64,000 nt of DNA from Thermaerobacter subterraneus DSM 13965 (GTDB lineage Bacteria > Bacillota > Sulfobacillia > Thermaerobacterales > Thermaerobacteraceae): contig NZ_JH976535.1 in the NCBI RefSeq assembly GCF_000183545.2, forward strand, positions 1,737,837 through 1,801,836, read 5' to 3'. Below, piece by piece: positions 25,877 through 33,743 of this stretch. The notes under the pieces are model-generated. The model did not search any database and had not been told where the DNA came from. It saw nothing but the letters and a program-made list of their open reading frames with translations. Position 1 is the first letter of the stretch; each line of letters begins with the position of its first letter. Position numbers and translations under genes: made by a program.

Positions 25877-27022
25877 ATGGCCCAGAGGATTGAGGTTCCG
25901 GTTCACCCAGCGACTTTGCGCTGGGCGGTACAGCGGGCCCAGGTCGGGCCGGAGGGGTTGGCGCGGGCGGTCGGCGTGACGCCCGAACGAGCCTTGGCGT
26001 GGCTGGAGGGAAGGGCACGGCCCACGTACAGGCAGGCGCGCCAGATTGCCCGGCGGCTTGACGTTTCCCTTGGGCAGTTGCTCCTCCCCCCACCTGAACG
26101 GGTCACCTTGCCCGTCGCCGATTTCCGCCGTGGTCGCCTGGCCATGGACGAACCTAGCCCCGCGTTGTTGACCATCCTCTATGACGCCCTGCGCAAGCAG
26201 GACTGGTGGCATGAGGTACACCGGGGAAGGCACTTGGATTTCGTCGGCAGTTTCAACTGGAGGCAAGCCCGACCTACCGACGTGGCGGAAGCCATCCGAA
26301 AGGTCATTCCAGTCCAGCAGGAGCAGCGCCAGGCCCGCGATTGGGGCGACTTTCTGAGCCGGCTTGCTGCCGCTGCGGAAAAGGCCGGCATTCTGGTCTT
26401 GCGCCGTGGAATCCTCGGTTACAACACCCACCGCCCCCTCGACCCGGAGGACTTCGCAGGATTCGCCCTGGCCGATCTGACGGCACCGCTGATCTTCATC
26501 AACACGCGGGATTACGTCGCGCGACGTAACTTCACCTTTGCCCATGAATTGGTGCACATATGGCTCGGCCAGAGCGGCGTGGACGACAATTTGGAGCTCG
26601 AGACGCCCACCGACGTTGAGAAATTTTGCGACCGTGCAGCAGCCGAGTTGCTGGTTCCGGAAGAGGACTTCCGGCACGTCTGGGCGAGTGCATCCGGCGA
26701 TCCGCACAAGGTTGCCGAACACTGCAGCCGGGTGTTCTGTGTCAGCCTCTGGGTCGTAGCACGCCGGGCGTTAGAACTTGGCCTCATTGCCAGGGATGAA
26801 TATCGGGATTTAATGGAACGTTACCAAACCGCGCTCCGCCGGCGGAGAAGCGAAAACCGCGGCGGCAATCCCTTCCGAAACATCGAGGTGTATAACAGTC
26901 CCACGTTCACTAGCGAAGTGATTGATGCCACCCTGCGGGGTGAGCTGGGATACGGCCAGGCGGCGTCCCTATTGGGGCTTAAGATCTCTACATTCGTCGC
27001 TTATTTGGAGCGTCGGATATAA
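25877..27022 (+). CDS. XRE-type HTH plus ImmA/IrrE-type zinc metallopeptidase
   Basis: Protein of 381 aa joining an N-terminal helix-turn-helix (about residues 8-62, EGLARAVGVTPERALAWLEG and ARQIARRLDVSLGQLL) to an ImmA/IrrE peptidase domain. The zinc site is HELVHIWLG near residue 222, with a downstream EKFCDRAAAELLVP helix supplying the third ligand. In such proteins the peptidase cleaves or releases a repressor or partner. ATG 25877 follows GGAAAGGGG; a TTG at 25853 is an alternative. Its TAA is directly adjacent to the ATG of the PIN-like gene. Pairs of HTH-ImmA and DUF4411/PIN genes are known as a toxin-antitoxin-like arrangement, which is the likely role here. Confidence 0.88.
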   Translation: MAQRIEVPVHPATLRWAVQRAQVGPEGLARAVGVTPERALAWLEGRARPTYRQARQIARRLDVSLGQLLLPPPERVTLPVADFRRGRLAMDEPSPALLTILYDALRKQDWWHEVHRGRHLDFVGSFNWRQARPTDVAEAIRKVIPVQQEQRQARDWGDFLSRLAAAAEKAGILVLRRGILGYNTHRPLDPEDFAGFALADLTAPLIFINTRDYVARRNFTFAHELVHIWLGQSGVDDNLELETPTDVEKFCDRAAAELLVPEEDFRHVWASASGDPHKVAEHCSRVFCVSLWVVARRALELGLIARDEYRDLMERYQTALRRRRSENRGGNPFRNIEVYNSPTFTSEVIDATLRGELGYGQAASLLGLKISTFVAYLERRI

Positions 27023-27577
27023 ATGGCATACCTTGTGGATGCCAATGTGATGATCACACCGTTCGCAACGCCATCATTGCACACGCTTCGCTTGGCTTTG
27101 GGCTATTCTTCGACAGATGCCGTTGTAGAATGGCTCAAGCAATGGTTTACGAGTGCCTTCACGAGCGGGCACCTGGTTGGCTCACGTGAACTCATTGGTG
27201 AGGTCGAAAAGCGGAAAGATGTTGCTAGCCAGTTAATACAAACGCTAGCAGATAACGAACTAATTCGCCTTCTTGATCCCTTACCGGCAACATTTGATTA
27301 TCTGACGCAAATCGAAGCATTTGTTAGAGCGCATTTCCGGGAACACCAGGCGGATGACTTTAGCCGCGGATACGATGGATGGTACATTGCCCTTGCAAAG
27401 ACGTACGGCATCCCTCTTGTTACATTCGAAGGCTTATATCTACCTCAGTATCGTCAGGATTTTCGCAAAATCGACGGCAAGGTTCGGATCCCGTTCATTG
27501 CATGGGTGTTTGAAGTGGAGTGTGTTTCCTTTTATCAAGTCCTCAGTCCTCCTGGAACTTTAGGGATTACTGCTTAG
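27023..27577 (+). CDS. DUF4411-like PIN-domain protein, putative toxin
   Basis: Small protein of 184 aa starting immediately after the HTH-ImmA stop. The N-terminus YLVDANVMITPF has the first PIN acidic residue. Later come LVGSRELIGEVEKRKD, and GYDGWYIALAKTYGIPLVTFE, which supplies the C-terminal acidic site. This pattern matches the DUF4411 branch of the PIN nucleases. By family analogy it would cut RNA and be held in check by the HTH-ImmA protein. The gene is lower in GC than its surroundings, consistent with a mobile defence or addiction cassette. No terminator was seen after the stop. Confidence 0.8.
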   Translation: MAYLVDANVMITPFATPSLHTLRLALGYSSTDAVVEWLKQWFTSAFTSGHLVGSRELIGEVEKRKDVASQLIQTLADNELIRLLDPLPATFDYLTQIEAFVRAHFREHQADDFSRGYDGWYIALAKTYGIPLVTFEGLYLPQYRQDFRKIDGKVRIPFIAWVFEVECVSFYQVLSPPGTLGITA

Positions 27578-27609
27578 TTCTTATGGAGCATAAAGTGTAT
27601 CGGCTGAGT

Positions 27610-28416
27610 TCAGTCTCTCTTTGCCCTGCTCAGCCGGTCCAGCCGGAGCCGATGATACCCGTCCATGAGCGACCGGTAGGCATACGCCACGGCCCCCAGG
27701 GTCCCGAGGGCCGTGGCGGCAGCGATCATGAACATGATCACGATCTGGTAGCGGACGGCGTCGGCCGGGTCGGCGCCGGCCAGGATCTGGCCGGTCATCA
27801 TGCCGGGCAGGCTGACGATCCCGACCACGGCCATGCTGTTCAGGGTCGGCACCATGCCCGTCCGGACCGCATCCCGGATCACGTCGCGGCAGGCCTCCCA
27901 CCGCGTGGCCCCCAGGGCCAGCAGGCCCTCCACCTGGTCGCGGCGGCGGGCCAGCCCCTCCAGGAACCGGTCCAGGCCCAGGGACACGCCGTTGAGGGCG
28001 TTCCCCAGCACCATGCCCAGCAGGGGGATCACGTACTGGGGCTCGTACCAGGGCTGCGGCCGCACGATGGCGGCAACTGCCAGGCCCGTCACCAGGAAGG
28101 CCGACGCCAGCACCGAGAGGGTGCTTCCGGCGTAGATCCCCCGGAACCGGCCGCTCACCCGCCCCACCGCCGCCTGGCCCGCCAGGGTGGCCATCACCAG
28201 GGCCAGCAGGACCACCCAGAGGGGGTGCCGCAGCCCGAAGATGAACTTCAACACGTAGCCGATGAGCAAGAGCTGGACGAGGGTCCGCACCGACGCCACC
28301 AGCAGCCGCCGCTCCAGGCCGAGCCCCAGGGCCAGGGAGAGGGCGCCATTGATCAGGATCAGGCCCGCCGCCAGGGCGACTTCTCCGTAACCGAGCTGGA
28401 TGTAGCCCACATCCAC
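27610..28416 (-). CDS. fetB: FetB-like metal-export ABC permease (UPF0014)
   Basis: Membrane protein of 268 aa with about seven segments, matching the FetB/YbbM family that exports iron or related metals with FetA. Family features are RTLVQLLLIGYVL near the N-terminus, the conserved LGMVLGNALNGVSLGLDRF and RDAVRTGMVPTLNSMAVVG, and LPGMMTGQILAG. Start GTG 28416 has GGGGGAGG eight bases upstream. It overlaps the end of the ATPase gene by 58 bp. The earlier in-frame start at 28506 lacks similarity. Confidence 0.88.
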   Translation of the reverse strand: MDVGYIQLGYGEVALAAGLILINGALSLALGLGLERRLLVASVRTLVQLLLIGYVLKFIFGLRHPLWVVLLALVMATLAGQAAVGRVSGRFRGIYAGSTLSVLASAFLVTGLAVAAIVRPQPWYEPQYVIPLLGMVLGNALNGVSLGLDRFLEGLARRRDQVEGLLALGATRWEACRDVIRDAVRTGMVPTLNSMAVVGIVSLPGMMTGQILAGADPADAVRYQIVIMFMIAAATALGTLGAVAYAYRSLMDGYHRLRLDRLSRAKRD

Positions 28417-29183
28417 GGCCGTGCCTCCCCCACCGGTTTTGCCAGGGCGACCTCCCGGTCCGCCACCCGCGCCAGCTGGTCCCGGTCGTGGCTGGTCCAC
28501 AGACACGCCCGGCCGGGAGCCGCCGCCCGCCAGCGGGCGATCAGAGCCTCCGCTTCCCGGGCGGTGGCCTCGTCCAGGGAGGCGGTGGGTTCGTCCAGCA
28601 GGAGGATGGCCGGTTCCACCAGCAGCGCCCGGACCAGGGCGGTGATCTGCGCCTCGCCACCTGAGAGGGCTGCCACCGGGCGCTCGAGGAAGCTGGCGTC
28701 CCGGCCCAGGGCAGCCAGCAGATCAAGCGCCTTCTGCCGCTCGAACCCGACTGCCGCGGCGCGGCCGGGGTGCCGGGCACCGGGGTGGCCGGCACCCGTG
28801 GCGGGCCACCGCCGCCGGCCGCGGTGCGCCCGCTGCCGAACGGCCAGGGTGAAGGGACGGGCCAGGTTGTCTTCCACCGTGCCGTCGAACAGGGCCGGGC
28901 GCTGGGCGACGTAGACCACCCGGCTCCGGTACAGCGGTGCGGGCCAGTCCGCCTGGGGCCGGCCTTCAAGGAACACGGCGCCCTCGTCCACTGGATCCAG
29001 GCCGGCCAGGGCGCGGAGAAGCAGGGTCTTCCCGGTGCCCGACGGGCCCGTGACGGCCACGCTCTCGCCTTCCGCCAGGGTGAGGTTCACCCCGCGCCAC
29101 ACCCACCGGGCGGGCTGGTCACCCGTGCCCGGCAGGCGCCGGCCGAGACCGGCGGCTCGCAGCAGCAGGTTGCTCAGCGCCAT
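28359..29183 (-). CDS. fetA: FetA-like metal-export ABC ATPase
   Basis: ATP-binding subunit (274 aa) that pairs with the FetB-like permease. Walker A is GPSGTGKTL, the Q-loop is VVYVAQRPALFDG, the signature is LSGGEAQ and Walker B is LLLDEPTASLDEAT, with H-loop WTSHDRDQ. A Gly/Ala/Arg/His-rich insertion of about 25 residues (GRRRWPATGAGHPGARHPG) interrupts the helical subdomain. ATG 29183 is the family start with GGCGGAGGCG upstream. It overlaps the upstream GT4 gene by 65 bp and the permease gene by 58 bp. Confidence 0.88.
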   Translation of the reverse strand: MALSNLLLRAAGLGRRLPGTGDQPARWVWRGVNLTLAEGESVAVTGPSGTGKTLLLRALAGLDPVDEGAVFLEGRPQADWPAPLYRSRVVYVAQRPALFDGTVEDNLARPFTLAVRQRAHRGRRRWPATGAGHPGARHPGRAAAVGFERQKALDLLAALGRDASFLERPVAALSGGEAQITALVRALLVEPAILLLDEPTASLDEATAREAEALIARWRAAAPGRACLWTSHDRDQLARVADREVALAKPVGEARPWMWATSSSVTEKSPWRRA

Positions 29184-30750
29184 CGCCTCCGCCGACCATG
29201 GTATCGCGGGCTGGCGAGGGGATCCAGTCACCGCACACCTGGCGGTAGACGGCCAACGTCGCGGCGACCATCCGCTCCACGGTGAAACGGGCTTCGTACC
29301 GGGCACGGCCGGCCGCGCCCATCCGCCGCCGCAGGCTGGGATCGGCCAGCAGCCGGCCGAGGCAGCGAGCGGTGGCCACCGCGTCGCCCGGGGGGACGAG
29401 AAACCCGGTGATGCCGGGCTCGACGGCTTCGGGGATGCCGCCCGCGGCGGTGGCCACCACGGGCACCCCGGCGGCCATGGCTTCCAGGATGGCTAGCGGC
29501 AACCCCTCCCGGCGGGAGCACAGGACGGCCACGGCCGCTCCCTGGACCACGGCGGCGCCCTCGGGCTGGGCCCCCAGGAACCGCACCCGGTGGTCGATGC
29601 CCAGGCTGGCGGCCAGCTGCCTGGCGGCGGGCAGCAGCGGGCCGTCGCCGGCCAGTTCGACCACCCAGCCGGCTCTCCGGCCGGGGGCCTGGAGCCCCTG
29701 CCGCTCCAGCAGCGCCACGGCCTGCAGCAGGGTGGGGTGATCCTTGGGTGGTTCGAAGCGGGCGACCATGACGATCCGCAGCGGGGTCGCGGGGGCCGGA
29801 CCGGCAGGGTCCGTCCAGGGCGGAGCAGCAAGGCCAGTGCGGCCTGGAGCGGCAGCGGCGGCCTGGGCTGCAGCGGCAGCAGCAACGCGACCCGTTTCAG
29901 CAGCAGCCGTCCGGGTTGGACCGGGAGGGGCAACCGGGCCCGGAGCGGTAGCGGCGGTCTGGCCTCGGCCGGCAACACCGGTGGCGCCCGCATAGGCAGC
30001 GGCCACCGACCCCGAACCGGCAGGGGGAGCCGGCGCCGGATTGGCAGGGGTGGCCCGGGCCGGGTCGGCTACGCCGTTGGGGATCACCACCGCCCGCCGG
30101 GGATCCAGTAGGCCATGGCGGAGGCCCTCCTGGTAGTCGTGGTGGCAGACGGCGATGGTCGCGGCAGCCGCAGCCAGCCGGGCCAGCAGGCGCTCGCCCC
30201 ACCGGGCCAGGGCCAGGACAGCCCTTTCGCCGGGAGGCAGCCCGCCGGCACCCCCCACCCCCTTGCGCCCGCTCGCCCGGGCCCGGGGTTGGCCCGTCGC
30301 CCAGGGCCAGCCGTGGACGGTGATCACGCACGGAATCCTCAGGGTCGCGGCCGCCAGCCGGGCAAGCCAGGTTGCTTTGGTGGAGTGGGCAGCCACCAGG
30401 GCGGGGTTGGCCTGCCGGAGGGTGCGGCGCAGGGCCAGCAGGGCTCGCAGGTCGGCCACCGGCCGGATGGGACGAACCAGCTGCGGCAAGGACCGGTACG
30501 GGATGCCGGCCTGGCGCAGGGCCTCGGCGAAAGGGCCCGGTGGGCCGGTGACCACCAGGACCGGCACACCCCGGGCCTGAAGGCCCCGCGCCAGGTGGAG
30601 CACGTGCACCTGGGCGCCGCCGGTGCGGTCGGCGCGGGTGACCACCAGCACCACACCCCGGGCTCTGAGAGGGTCACCGGCGGGCGCCGCAGGCAGGATG
30701 GCGGGAACGGCCGAAGGCTGGGTCCTCCACGGCACCAGGGATCCGCGCAT
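29119..30750 (-). CDS. Glycosyltransferase family 4 with Ala/Pro-rich insertion
   Basis: GT-B glycosyltransferase of 543 aa. The donor-side motifs are VMVARFEPPKDHPTLLQAV, VELAGDGPLLPAARQLA and SRREGLPLAILEAMAAGVPV; the N-terminal half starts VVLVVTRADRTGGAQVHVLH. Between PNGVADPARA and LRIVMVARF an Ala/Pro/Gly-rich insertion of about 85 residues separates the two lobes, where only a short hinge is expected. ATG 30750 follows GGGGAGGAG. The 3' end overlaps the FetA-like gene by 65 bp, and a 30-residue Gly/Arg/Ser-rich tail lies in that overlap. Sugar and acceptor are unknown. Confidence 0.88.
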   Translation of the reverse strand: MRGSLVPWRTQPSAVPAILPAAPAGDPLRARGVVLVVTRADRTGGAQVHVLHLARGLQARGVPVLVVTGPPGPFAEALRQAGIPYRSLPQLVRPIRPVADLRALLALRRTLRQANPALVAAHSTKATWLARLAAATLRIPCVITVHGWPWATGQPRARASGRKGVGGAGGLPPGERAVLALARWGERLLARLAAAAATIAVCHHDYQEGLRHGLLDPRRAVVIPNGVADPARATPANPAPAPPAGSGSVAAAYAGATGVAGRGQTAATAPGPVAPPGPTRTAAAETGRVAAAAAAQAAAAAPGRTGLAAPPWTDPAGPAPATPLRIVMVARFEPPKDHPTLLQAVALLERQGLQAPGRRAGWVVELAGDGPLLPAARQLAASLGIDHRVRFLGAQPEGAAVVQGAAVAVLCSRREGLPLAILEAMAAGVPVVATAAGGIPEAVEPGITGFLVPPGDAVATARCLGRLLADPSLRRRMGAAGRARYEARFTVERMVAATLAVYRQVCGDWIPSPARDTMVGGGDGAEQPAAASRRSRPAPAGHG

Positions 30751-30832
30751 GGGCGGGCTCCTCCCCACCCGCCCCCGACCCGGTGGCGCGGCCGGATCCG
30801 GTGCCGCGCACCCAGCGCCGTACCAAGGGATC

Positions 30833-30863
30833 GGGGCGGGCCTCGGCAGTGAAGGCCCGCCCC
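30833..30863. other. Strong GC hairpin between protease and GT4 genes
   Basis: GGGGCGGGCC (30833-30842) and GGCCCGCCCC (30854-30863) form a perfect 10-bp stem with an 11-nt loop. A second stem, GCGAGGTCC/GGACCTCGC, lies at 30928-30958. Neither has a T-tract, so they are weak terminator candidates for the SLH protease transcript. The remaining 30751-31198 shows no gene. Confidence 0.4.
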
Positions 30864-31198
30864 GGGTTGACCGGTCTGTTCCCCGAAAGTGGGGGAGGTC
30901 CTGCCACCTCCCACCACCGCTGGTCCTGCGAGGTCCCGGCCCCGTTCGAGGACCTCGCGCAGTTCGGGTACCCCTGCCCCCAGCAGGATCAACCGATCAC
31001 GATAAGGATTCGCCCTCGGAGCAAACCTTCCTCTCCCTGGTATCGAAAATTCATGGATACGTTTTTAGAAGTTGTCTCCACAAGTCCGCTTTCTGGGTGT
31101 CGCACCAGGCGGCTGGACTGGTTCAAGTCCGCGGCGCCGTCGCGACGCCGCTTGCACCATCTCACCAGGACACCAAGACTCGGCGTTCAACACCCCCC

Positions 31199-33256
31199 TT
31201 ACGGCGCCTCCCGCACCACCGCATCGTGGGCGCGCAGGGCGACCGCCGCCGCCTCGGCCCGGGTGATGGACCGGCCGGGGAAGAAGTACACCGCGTCCCC
31301 GCCGGCCGACGGCGTGCCGACCATGATCTTCGCCCGGGCCACCGCCCCGGCGGTGCCGGCCAGGGCGCCCGAGACATCGGCAAAGGGATTGGGGGCGTCC
31401 TGGGACAGGCCGAGGGCCCGGGTCACCATGAGAGCCGCCTCGATCCGCTGGATGGGCTGTTCGGGGCGGAAGGTGCCGTCGGCATAGCCGCGGATGAACC
31501 CCGCCACCGCCGCCTTTCGCACGTAAGGCCCCAGGTTGCCGTCCTCCTCGTCGACATCGGGGAAATCGGGCGACGGGCTGCCGTCCGCCGGGCGGTCGGG
31601 CAAGGGCTCGCCCGTGGCCCGTTCCACCGCACCGACCAGCAGCTTGGCGAACTGGTGCCGGGTCACGGGCTCGTTGGGGGCAAAGCGCTCCGCCGTGTAC
31701 CCCTGGGCCAGGCCAAGCCGAGCGGCCCGCAGGATCTCGGCCGCCAGCGCCATGTTGGGGCTCACGTCGGCGAAGGGCGGCGGGGCCACGGCCTCGGCCC
31801 ACACCGCCCCGCGGGCCGAGACCATCCCGCCCGTGGCGACCCAGCCGCTCAGGCCGGGCAGGGGTTGTACGGTGGAGAGCACCTGCTGGGCCAGCTGGAC
31901 CGGGGTCAGCCAGGGATAGCGGCTGGCCACCAGGGCCGCGGTGGCCGTGACGAAGGGCGTGGCCATGGAGGTGCCGCTCAGCCAGGCGTAGCTGCCCCGG
32001 CCCAGGCCGGGCTCCAGGGGGCCGGGCCCCGGCAGGCCGGCGGCGGCCGGTTCGTCCCGCACCGGCACGGTGTTCAGGACGAACCAGCCTGGCGCCGCCA
32101 GGTCGACGGCCTGCCGCCCGTAGTTGGAGAAGACCGGCAGCTGCCCCCGGTTGTCCGCCGCGGCCACCGCGATCAGGTTGGGGGCGTCGCACGAGGCGGG
32201 GTAGAACGGGGTGGTGTCCAGATCCTGGGCCTCGTTGCCCGCGGCGGCGACGAACAGCATGGGCGATTCGGCGATGACCTGGCAAAGCCGGGAGTCCGCC
32301 GGGCCGGGCGCGCCCCAGGACATGTTGACGATCCGGGCGCCCATGCGCCGGGCGTAGCGAATGGCCTCGATCACCGTGGCGGTGTCGCTCTGCCCCTCGC
32401 CGTCGAACACCTTGAGCACCATGAGCTTGACGCCGGGGGCCAGGCCGGCCACGCCCTCGCCGTTGCCCGTGCGGGCGGCCAGGATGCCGGCCACGTGGGT
32501 GCCGTGTTCTTCCCCGTCGGCGGGGTCGAAGACGGTGGCGTCGCGGTGGACGAAATCGTAGCCGTGGACGTCGTCGACGTAACCGTTGCCGTCGTCGTCG
32601 CGGCCCGGCTGGCCGGTGGCCTCGGCCGTATTGGTCCAGAAGGCGCCCGCCAGGTCGGGATGGTCCAGCTGGACACCGGTGTCGATCACGGCCACCCGGA
32701 CCCCCTCGCCCCGGCTGAGGACCCAGGCGGCCTCGGCGCCCACGTCGGCCCCGGGGGTGCCCGTCTGGCCGCTGATGGCCTGGCCGTCGTTGCGCAGGCC
32801 CCACTGGAGGGGGAAGCCGGGGTCGTCGGGCAGGGCGGCCAGGCGGTAGGTTGCCTGGGCCGCGGTCCCGGGGTGGCTGGCGGGCTCCGGCGCGGGCCCG
32901 GTGGGGGTTGCCGGCGGCGTCGCCGCGAGCCCGGTGGGGGTTTCCAGCGGCGTCGCCGCAGGTCCGGTGGATGTGGGCTGCGTCGCCGCAGGCCCCGTGC
33001 CGGCCGCGACGACTGCGGTGGAAGCCGGGGCAGGCGTGGAGGTGGCCGTGGATCCGGGAGCGCCCATGGGCGTCGGAGCGGCTGCGGGCGCCGGAACCGG
33101 TGCGGACGTGGGAGCAGGAGCGGGCACGAGCCCGAGGACCGCCAGGGTGAGGGCGACGGCCAGCGCCGTAGTGGCCGCCCGGCGTGCGGTGCGGGAAAGG
33201 GATCCCGGTCGCGCCCGCCCGGCGTACCGGGCCGTCTCCGGTTGCAACCGGTGCAT
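31199..33256 (-). CDS. Secreted subtilisin-like serine protease (S8) with three SLH repeats
   Basis: Cell-wall-attached protease of 685 aa. The chosen ATG 33256 gives an Arg-rich n-region and hydrophobic core (ATTALAVALTLAVLGLV), then a Pro/Ala/Thr-rich spacer to about residue 150. The catalytic Asp is in AVIDTGVQLDHPD near 192, His in EEHGTHVAG near 250, the oxyanion Asn in AAAGNEA and Ser in SGTSMATP near 428. From about residue 490 to the end there are SLH-type repeats (FADVSPNMALAAEI, GYADGTFRPEQPIQR, ITRAEAAAVALRAHD) that would bind secondary wall polymer. The frame is open to 33448 and crosses two 42-bp repeats that I treat as leader. No close partner gene. Confidence 0.92.
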   Translation of the reverse strand: MHRLQPETARYAGRARPGSLSRTARRAATTALAVALTLAVLGLVPAPAPTSAPVPAPAAAPTPMGAPGSTATSTPAPASTAVVAAGTGPAATQPTSTGPAATPLETPTGLAATPPATPTGPAPEPASHPGTAAQATYRLAALPDDPGFPLQWGLRNDGQAISGQTGTPGADVGAEAAWVLSRGEGVRVAVIDTGVQLDHPDLAGAFWTNTAEATGQPGRDDDGNGYVDDVHGYDFVHRDATVFDPADGEEHGTHVAGILAARTGNGEGVAGLAPGVKLMVLKVFDGEGQSDTATVIEAIRYARRMGARIVNMSWGAPGPADSRLCQVIAESPMLFVAAAGNEAQDLDTTPFYPASCDAPNLIAVAAADNRGQLPVFSNYGRQAVDLAAPGWFVLNTVPVRDEPAAAGLPGPGPLEPGLGRGSYAWLSGTSMATPFVTATAALVASRYPWLTPVQLAQQVLSTVQPLPGLSGWVATGGMVSARGAVWAEAVAPPPFADVSPNMALAAEILRAARLGLAQGYTAERFAPNEPVTRHQFAKLLVGAVERATGEPLPDRPADGSPSPDFPDVDEEDGNLGPYVRKAAVAGFIRGYADGTFRPEQPIQRIEAALMVTRALGLSQDAPNPFADVSGALAGTAGAVARAKIMVGTPSAGGDAVYFFPGRSITRAEAAAVALRAHDAVVREAP

Positions 33257-33340
33257 CACCCGCCGCCTGCCCCCGGTTGTTTCCGAAGGCGCCCGCTGCA
33301 CCTCCCGCGTGCCCCCGGCTGTTTCCGAAGGCGCCCGCTG
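33257..33340. repeat. 42-bp tandem repeat immediately upstream of the protease start
   Basis: Two 42-bp units, 33257-33298 and 33299-33340, differ at a handful of bases and share TTTCCGAAGGCGCCCGCTG. In the protease frame they would encode QRAPSETAGGTREV and QRAPSETTGGRRRV, so the frame is kept across both. They are either a duplicated 5' leader or an N-terminal extension. The rest of 33341-33743 shows no gene. Confidence 0.7.
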
Positions 33341-33743
33341 CGCCGGCCCGGCCGCCCCGTATAGCGCCCGAGGCACCCGCCCGGCCGTCTTCGCCGCCGC
33401 ACCCCTCCAACCCCCCGCCTGGTCGTGTCCGCTGCGCCCACAACCCATCCTGCCGGTCCCTCCTGCTGCCCACCGGCTGCGCTATGGCGCCGGCGCCCCA
33501 TGTCCGGACATTTTTGCCGTCTTCCCCGGTATTCGACAGAAGGCGCCAAAGTCTTAGTGACGCTCCCTGACGGACCCGGCTTCTTAACGGGGGTGGGGCG
33601 ACGCGATCCACATCTTGAGAGCCGGGTGACGCGGCCGGCGTCTCTCCGTCGCGTTGACGCGGCCGGCTTGTTGCAGGCGGGGCCGGCTGGACGGGAACCC
33701 GGCGGGGGTTTCGAGGTTGCGGGTTGGGGGTGGCGGGTTGGGT

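Noticed and set aside
30833-30958. Rho-independent terminators
   Set aside because: Two strong GC stems but no T-tract on either strand; kept only as hairpins.
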